Shown here: piece by piece, positions 48,101-57,100 of the stretch
Layout: every line of letters begins with the position of its first letter
How positions within the stretch are numbered: the stretch's first letter is position 1
NCBI RefSeq assembly: GCF_002776525.5
Contig: NC_045449.1
Location: 823,124 to 887,123, forward strand
Length of the DNA stretch: 64,000 nt
Direction of reading: 5' to 3'
Origin: Piliocolobus tephrosceles
Taxonomy: Eukaryota > Chordata > Mammalia > Primates > Cercopithecidae
Made by a program: the position numbers and the translations under genes
Notes under the pieces: generated by a model
What the model saw: only the letters and a program-made list of their open reading frames with translations
Databases searched by the model: none
What the model was told of the DNA's origin: nothing

Positions 48101-51100
48101 AACAGGGCAGTGGGGAGGAGAAGGTCCTCCGGCCACTCACACCCAGAGAAGAACTGCAGCCTGGACTTCCAGTCTCCCTCTTGCCTGCTGGGCTGTCAGA
48201 CATTACGTAGGAGAGCTGGGGAGGGGGCTCCATGGGTCTGACCTGGGGGTCCTCCAGGGGACACAGCCAGAGATGGGGCAGAGCTGGGGGAGAGGGTGTC
48301 ACAGAAACACAGGGAACCAGAAGACTCCGTGAGCATTTCCCAACACGAAATCCGCATGTTAATCCACCGCTCCTGCCACTCCCAACCCTGCAATGCTGGG
48401 CAGGCCTGGGCTTTAGTGCTTCCCGCTCTTGGGACCTCAGGAGAGGATCATTGGCTGATGGGTCCAACTGCTTCCTTTTACAGAGGCAGCACTGAGATGC
48501 AGTGAATCCCTGAGGTCTCAGGGGAGCAGTCCTCGTGCCCCCAACCCGGCAGGTGCCCCTCTGTTCACTAAGGGACAGGAGACTAGAAGCCCAGCAAGGA
48601 GCCTCCATTCCAGGGGTCGTTCCACGGAGCACCCTCCGGGAGAGACACAGAGCACCCTCGGAGACAGAGATGGTGCTCCCACAGAAGCACCCATCCACCC
48701 AGCCCGTCTCCACCAGCCCTAGAAGTATCTATCCACACAGCCCGTCTCCACCACCCCTAGAAGTATCTATCCACACAGCCCGTCTCCACCAGCCCTAGAC
48801 GTATCTGTCCACACAGCCCGTCTCCACCACCCCTAGAAATATCTACCCACACAGCCCGTCTCCACCAGCCCTAGAAGTATTTATCCACACAGCCTGTCTC
48901 CACCACCCCTAGAAGTTATCTATCCACACAGCCCGTCTCCACCACCCCTAGAAGTTATCTATCCACTCAGCCCTTCTCCACCTGCCCTAGAAGCTCCCAG
49001 GGCTGCACCAGGGAGACCTAGAGTCAAGGCACCGGCCCTGGGTGCCCCATAACACACAGGCCCAGGCTTTCCTCCAGAACTCGGAGATGACTCAGGCCTT
49101 CAAGGAGTCCAAGAGGGCTGCCCCGTCCTCTCCCTCAACACTCTCGGCTCTGCTGAGGCCCCGCGTGAGGACCCTCCATCACTGGGGGACTCACCAGCTT
49201 CTGGAAGAGGTGGCCCATGGTGACCTGGCTGTCCCACTGTTGCACCTTGGGGCACAGGTTGTCGTAGAACTCCTTGTGGATTTCGTAGATGTCCTGGATC
49301 TTGTAGAAGATGGTCTCGATCTGCTGGATGGTGAGCACGGGCTGGGAGGTGGTGGCGGTGGCCTTCAGGGGTTTCATGGGCTGGGAGAAAGAGAGGAAGA
49401 AAGAACAGACGTCGGGGTAAATAAACCAGAGTGTCGGCAGGCCCCGGGACTAATTACTAGCGCTTCCCGCTGCCCAAGTCCTGCCCAGACAAGGCCGCCA
49501 AAGGCAGGGCACTGAAACGAGCTTTGTATCAAGGAGCCACTGCCACAGGCCCCAACAAGCCACACAATCAACGGCAGGAACCTGGCCCGGCAGCTCTCCC
49601 AGGCCCGAGGGGTGGTGCCGGGGCTCACTCCCCTACCACGCACCTGAGCTCAGCAGCGGCCTGTACTGGGTTAACAGGATCCACGTCTTTCTTCCACAAT
49701 AGCCTGTGCCCCAAGTCATAAGTTCCTTGTCACACTTCAGTGGAAGGGAGGGTTGACTGGGAACTCAAGCCCATAGCTGTTTCCTTACAAGAAACAGAAC
49801 GTGGTTCTGGGACTCAGAGGGTAGGGACCCGAAGTGACTCAAGACCAGTCTTGGCCTCAATGATATTCCAAGTTCCAGTCACTTGGCATAGGCAGAGGAA
49901 TGGGGGTTCACGTGTCTCCCACTGCATCCCACCCCCAGGGCAGACACGCTAAGCGACTGTGGTGGTCCTTCCCATGGTGCACGGCAGGGGTCTCCAGTCT
50001 CAGACTCTTTCTCAACGCCTGCCTGTCTATACCAAGATGCTCCAGGCCCTGTCAGTGTAGACGGTGAGGTGGCAGACAACAGAGACCAACCCCCAGCACT
50101 GGCTGGGAGCTGACGCCATCACCTTCCAGCCCAGCGGCGGGACTGTGGGATAATGGGACATGCAGGCATTTCCTCAGTGTGGTCCTCTGCATCTTATAAA
50201 TCACCTATAATGAATAAATATGAATAATCAGAAAAAAAAAAAAGATGCCCAGGCTGTACTGCAAAGGCCATTGCAGGAGACAGGGCCTGATAACCTGCTG
50301 CACAGGGAAGGCGTGGCAGGGAAGGGCAGGGCGGCCAGGAGGGGAGCAGCTGTGTTGGATTCTGTTGATGTTCTTCATGTACCTGAAGGCCATGTGGAAA
50401 GAGGCTTAGACTTGGCCAGGCGCAGTGGCTCACACCTGTCATCCCAGCACTTTGGGAGGCCAGGAGTTCGAGACAAGCGAGCCTGACCAACATGGTAAAA
50501 CCCCGTCTCTACTAAAACTACAAAAATTAGCCAGGCGTGGTGATATGCCCCTGTAGTCCCAGTTACTCGGGAGGCTGAGGCAGGATAATTGCTTGAACCT
50601 GGGAGGCGGAGGCTGCAGTGAGCCAAGATCGGGCCACTGTGCTCCAGCCTGGGCAACAGAGCGAGACTCCGTCTCCAAAAACAAAAAAAGAGGCGCAGTG
50701 GCTCACGCCTGTCATCCCAGTAATTTGGGAGCCAATGCGGGTGGATCACCTGAGGCCAGGAGTTCGAGACCAGCCCGACCAACGTGGTGAAACCCCATCT
50801 CTACTAAAACTACAAAAATTAGCTGGGCGTGGTGGCAGCCACCTGTAATCCCAGCTACTTGGGAGGCTGAGGCAGGAGAATCAGTTAAACTCAGGAGGCA
50901 GAGGTTGCAGTGAGCCGAGATTGCGCCACTGCACTCCAGCCTGGGCGACAGAACGAGACTCTGTCTCCGAAAACAAAAAAGAGGCTTAGATTTAGTCTGG
51001 GTTGCTCTGCAGACCCAGGAACAGTGGGGAAAAGTTAGGGGGTGAGATTTGGGCTCACAACAGCCGTCCCCCATAGGATTAAGTAGTGAGCTTTCCGACA

Positions 51101-54100
51101 AGGAAGTATTCTAGCAGACAATGGGTGACTCCACTGCTGAAAATTCTGCACTGAAGGGAACACCGAAGGCATCGCCAGCTCCCTCTGGAGCCATCACCAG
51201 CTCCAGCCAACCACGGTAAGCTCCCAGCCCAGCCTCACTCCAGCCTCACATCGCCTCACTCTGACGACGTCTCATCTACTCATTCACATCACCTCACTCT
51301 GATGGAGGCACAACTCACATTCGCTGGAAGAATTCTCATCTACTCAGACACCCAGATGGTGCTCTGCCTTCTGGCTCCTTCATCCTCCGAGCTCTAAAAA
51401 GCCCAGATGCAACAATCCACGCAGGACAGAGCAGGCCCCTCCTTCTGACCGTCGCCATGCTAGAACCAGTGGCCCCTCAGCATCCGGTCCTTGCTAGGCA
51501 AATGCATGGGGTTCAACCTGGTGCAGGCCAGGCAGCGTGGGCTTGAGTCTCAGCTCTGCTGTGGGCACATCACTCAGGGTCCCTGGGCTTCCTATCACCA
51601 GCAGCCTCGTTTGTGAAACTGGGATAATACAGCCATGCGCTACCTACTGACATTCCGGTCAGTGTATACATGACCATGGTCCCAGACTGCATTTTTGTTT
51701 TGTTTTGTTTTGAGACAGAGTCTCACTCTGTCACCCAGGCTGAAGTGCAGTGGCGCAATCTCAGCTCACTGCAACCTCTGCCTCCCAAAGTTCGAGCAAT
51801 TATCCCACCTCAGCCTCCCGAGTAGTAGCTGGGATCACAGGCGTGCGTTATCATGCCCGGTGATTTTTTGTAGTTTTAGTAGAGACGGGGTTTCACCATA
51901 TTGGTCAGCCTGGTCTCGAACTCCTGACCTCAAGTGATCCACCTGCCTCGGCCTCTTGAAGTGCTGGGATGACGGGTGTGAGCCACCGCCCTCGGGCTGA
52001 GACCTTTATAATCCAGTTGGGTGAAATGGACCAACACAGATGAAATGACTATGCACAATGCGACTGACTGTGCACACCGACCACGTAGTTCCAAGGTTGT
52101 GGTGGAGCAGCCTGGAGGGCTGCATGGAGGAGGAAGCCATACCAGGGCCTTGGAGAGCTCAGCAGGTAGAGGAGTAGGGGGGTAGGGAGGCATGCCAGAC
52201 AGGGGAACAGAAGGCACTGGGGGGCAGGAGCAAGGGAAGAGTGTCCTCCCAAGTCCAGGTGGGTGAGCTGAAAGCTTTGGGGACTCCCCACCCTCCATGA
52301 GGGACATGGAACTAGCTTCAGGCAGGTGGGTGAGCTGAAAGCTTTGGGGACTCCCCACCCTCCATGAGGGACATAGAGTTTCAGGATTGACACAGTCCTA
52401 AGAGTTTATCCTTTTCACCTCAACACAGGACCCCACAGAGGAGCCTACGTCGCCACAAAGTCCCCAAATCCATGAATTCTTGTCCCTGCCTTGGTGCAGT
52501 CCCCATTGAGGAGGGAACAGGGAAGCAGGAAGGCAACAGTCCCAGGAAGGCCAAGGAGACAGGATTTCTCAGAAGCCGCCGAGGACGCACTCGTCTGCCA
52601 CCCACGCAAAGACAAGACACAATGGTTCTGCTTCCTTCTAAACTTCCCACCCTGTCTGCAAAAGGGGAAGAAATGGACGCTCACCCACAGCCAGTCACAA
52701 GGACGGGGCCTGTGTTTGGGGCATCAGATGGTTCTCATGACACGATGGGGACCTTGGCTCTTACTTCTGATTTCACTTGGTGGGAGGGGACAGGGCTGCG
52801 TGTGTGTCCTTTGCTGGCCAGGACCCTTGAGGCCGTTATTTTTCTCTGGTGAAGTCCCACACATGGGCTCGGGGCAGGAGGGTGGACTGAAAGGCACGGT
52901 GACCCACACTGAGCTTTGGCACGGCACAGCCGTTCTGCCAAAGTGCTAGCACACCACTCAGGCACCCCCTCCTCCCCAGTCCTGCTGCAGAGGCAAGGGC
53001 AGGCCCCGGCTCTGCATTTCACCATGAGAGTTCTCGGACAGGACCCCGCGTGACCTCCACCCTGGCTCCCAGCCCAGCTGCTTCTCAGGAAGACGGGCCC
53101 GGGCCGGTTCTCACTTGCCAGTGGGACTTCACACAGCCGTTTGTCCGCGGTCCCACAGCGACTGGCCTTTCGAAATAGGGGAAAGAAATGTACCCACTTC
53201 CTCCACCTCCTGCCCCAGAAGGCCTGGCATGCTTGCTGCCATGCCACCCTAGTTACTCGTCACTGGAGCCCAGGGAGGAAGGCGTCATTCACCTGTTTCA
53301 TAGATAAAGAGGCTGCGATACAGCCTGGCTATGAGCCAAAACGCACGGCCACAAGGACAGTCCGCCCCAGGAGGGCCCATCGTGGCCAGCGGTGGGAGGG
53401 GCTGTGGGGAGTGGCCTCACCCTGTGGCCCTGGCATAGCAAGACAGTTCCCAAGCTCAGTTCCCAGCATCAAGGAGATCCAGAATTTCAATGCATTTGGC
53501 TTCGTCTTTTTTCCTTCACCCCCTGCCTCGGCCCAGGCTCCCAGGCTTTCCCTGTAATCGGAGCCCACCAGGAAGCAGGAGGGCCCCAGAAGATGATCCC
53601 CACCAGCAACCCAGAGGCCAGGACGGAGGCTTCTGTGCGGAGGCTCGTCTGCCCTGTGTGTGCACACGGTTTTAGGTACACACACCCGGCCCTCTGACTA
53701 TCAGGAAGCGTTCTGCTGAAAGCAAACAGGCCAGGGCAGCGCGGTGGGAACGGGGTCAGGAGTGGGAAAGCGAGCATGGAGGGAATGAATGTTCTTCTGC
53801 GTGGAGCTGGCTCCTTTGTGGGGCCGCCCCGAAGAGCGGGTTTAGCTTCCTCCTTGCTGAGGGGTGGGGAGAGGCGGGGGTTCCCAGCTCAGGGAGGAGA
53901 GGAGGGAGGGTGTGATTCTTTCGCTCTGAGGTTTTCTTCTGAGGCTGTGGCTGTGGAGGGTCCCATTCCTCCTTCCTGAGCCCTCCTGCCACAGACCTGG
54001 CCTCCCAGCAAGTTCCTCCGTCGCTCCCTCTGGCCCCTGCTCAAGAAAGAGCCAAGCAGGGGCTCAGGAGGAGAGAGCTGGAGAAGCGGGGGACCTGCCC

Positions 54101-57100
54101 CGGGCACATCAGGAAGGGGGTCCCTACCCCACAGATTCTGCCTTTGGGGCATGAGCTGTTAGAAAAACAGGGCAGGGAAGGAAGGGCTCTCGGTCGTGGC
54201 CCAGAGGAAGAGGCTCGCAGGTGGCAGGTGGGATCTAAGGGCTTCGTGTCTGATGTGGACGGGCACCACTCCCTCCTTCGGGGAAAAAGTGTGTTGTGGC
54301 AGAAACCAGTAAGCCCTAACCTGTTTCCTCTCCTGGCACTGGAGAAATTAACAGTATCAACGAACACTCAGGCTATGTTCTAAGAGCTTTATGTGCTGGA
54401 CACGGTGGCTTACACCTGTAATCTCAGCACTTTGGGAGCCTGAGGCGGGCGGATCACAAGAAGTCAGGAGTTCAAGACCAGCCTGGCCAACATGGTGAAA
54501 CCCCATCTCTACTAAAAATACAAAAATTAGCTGGGTGTGGGGGTAGGCGCCTGTAATCCCAGCTACTTGGGAGGCCGAGGCAGGAAATCTCTCGAACCAA
54601 AGAGGTGGAGGTCATAGTAAACCAAGACTGTGCCACTGCACTCCAGCCTGGGCAACAGAGCAAGACTCCGTCTCAAAAAAGTAATAATAACTCTGTGTAG
54701 GCCAGGTGCGGTGGCTCAAGCCTGTAATCCCAGCACTTGGGAGGCCGAGACAGGTGGATCACGAGGTCAGGAGATCGAGACCATCCTGGCTAACACGGTG
54801 AAACCCCGTCTCCACTAAAAAACAGAAAAAACTAGCTGGGCGAGGTGGCGGGCGCCTGTAGTCCCAGCTACTCGGGAGGCTGAGGCAGGAGAATGGCGTA
54901 AACCCGGGAGGCGGAGCTTGCAGTGAGCTGAGATCCGGCCACTGCACTCCAGCCTGGGTAACAGAGCAAGACTCCGTCTCAAAAAAAGTAATAACTCTGT
55001 GTATAAATTCCTTTAATCCTCACAACGACCCCAGGAAAAGCATACTATCCATATACCCTGTTTGCAGATGGAAAAACTGAGGCACGAAGGCTCAGTCACC
55101 TGCTGAAAGCCTGGAGCCAGTACGGCCAGGCAGTCTGGATCCTTTGTCCGAACTCCTTCAAATATACATCCTGTTAGTCAGGGCAACTAGGTTCCTTTTT
55201 GGTACAGCAATTCATGGCTTAGAAGACGTGTTTCACGAGTGTCTGACGGTTGTCCCTTTGCCTGTCCTCCTTTCTTCCACTAACATTTGAGTGTCTTAAG
55301 TACTCAACACTGTACAGGGTCCTGAAAGGACCACCTGATCTTCTCAACCCCGTGGAAAGAGAAAAAATGGCATCACTCTCATCTTCAGATCCAGAAACGG
55401 AGGCTCAGGGAATTTATGTATAGCTCACCCAAAGACAGCAGTTTTCTTTTGTTTTTGGAGACGAAGTCTCGCTCTGTCCCCAGGCTGGAGTGCAGTGGCG
55501 CAATCTTGGCTCACTGCAAGCTCCGCCTCCCGGGTTCCTGCCACTCTCCTGCCTCAGCCTCCCAAGTAGCTGGGACTACAGGTGCCCGCCACCACACCCG
55601 GCTAATTTTTTGTATCTTTAGTAGAGACGGGGTTTCATCTTGTTAGCCAGGATGGTCTCGATCTCCTGACCTCGTGATCCGCCCACCTCGGCCTCCCAAA
55701 GTGCTGGGATGACAGGCGTGAGCCACCGTGCCTGGCCAAAGCCAGCAGTTTTCAAACCCACGACAGGTACAAGACACCATGGGCCCAGCAATTACATATA
55801 TAGTCACAGACACATAGACAACAAACCGAAAGTTCCCTCACTTATCTTTCCTGTGTATGATGCATGCTGGTGTGTTTTCATTGGTTTAAAAATGCTGGTT
55901 CAACCCACTGTACTGGTTTCACAACCCACTGTAATGATTTCACAATGCACTGATGGGCTGAGAGGCCCAGTCTGAGAAACGGTGCAATACGCCTGCTATT
56001 CATGGCAGTGCCGGGTCTTGCCCCAACTCTGGCCCCAGACCAGGACCCTCAGCTACCTGTCACACTGCGCCTCACTTGGAAAACAGCTCCGTGCATAGAG
56101 ATAAACTCCAGGAGAGATGGGACACACTCAGGCTGGCGTGTGGCAAAGCAGCTGCACATTCCTTTTTTCTTTTATTTTCTTTTTCTTTTTTGGAGACAGA
56201 GTTTCACTCTTGTTGCCCAAACTGGAGTGCAGTGGCGTGATCTTGGCTCATTGCAACCTCCGCCTCCTGGGTTTAAGCGATTCTCCTGCCTCAGCCTCCC
56301 TGAGTAGCTGGGATTACAGGCGCCCACCACCGCACCTGGCTAATTTTTTGTATTTTTAGTAGAGATGGGGCTTCATCATGTTGGCCAGGTTGGTCTCGAA
56401 CTCCTGACCTCAGACGATCCACGCACCTCAGCCTGCCAAAGTGCTGGGATTAGAGGTGTGAGTGACTGTGCCCGGCCTTTCTTGAGACAGGGTTTCACTC
56501 CCGCTGTCCAGTCTGGAGTACAATGGTGCGCTTTTAGCTCACTATGACCTTCGCCCCCAGGTTCAAGCGATTCTCATGCCTCAGCCTCCTGAGTAACTGG
56601 AATTACAGGTATGCGCCACCATGCCTGGCTCTTTTTCTGTATTTCTAGTAGAGACAAGGTTTCACCACATCGGCCAGGCTGGTCTCGAACTCCCGTCCTC
56701 CAGAGATCTGCACATCTTGGGCTCCCAAAGTGCTGGGATTACAGGCATTGAGCCACCACACCCGGCCTGCATCTGCACATTCACACAGTCATTCCTGGGT
56801 AATATAAATGTCAAGTCCCCTGGGACACTGACAGCATCTCAGGGTTGACATGTGACAGCACCTCACGTCATGGCAAGTACTTAAATGTGTATCTTAGAAT
56901 TCTTGTTAAGAATGAGCTTCCACAGATCCACACTTCTGAGTCTCCCTTCTCTGACAATTACCTTATGTCTCAGGCTGCAAAATACCCAGAGGAAAGAACG
57001 TGACACGCCACGATCCCTCCGCATAATATCCAGACGCATCTAAGGAGCACTTTCTTCCAAGGCAAAACCACCTCACGTCTGTGTAATACTTTTATCTTCC

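Larger units (their letters stand above)
40932..49194 (-). other. ABR: ABR intron b-c
   Basis: This 8263-base intron has Alus from 41426 to 47297, a MIR and an L2 both split by Alus, an (AAT)n run (45839-45863) and the 38-bp minisatellite (48683-48990). Unique blocks lie at 44400-45830 and 47560-48680. No exon was recognised. Confidence 0.84.

Noticed and set aside
48683..48990. Regular repeats as a CRISPR-like array
   Set aside because: Units are tandem with no unique spacers, in a primate intron.
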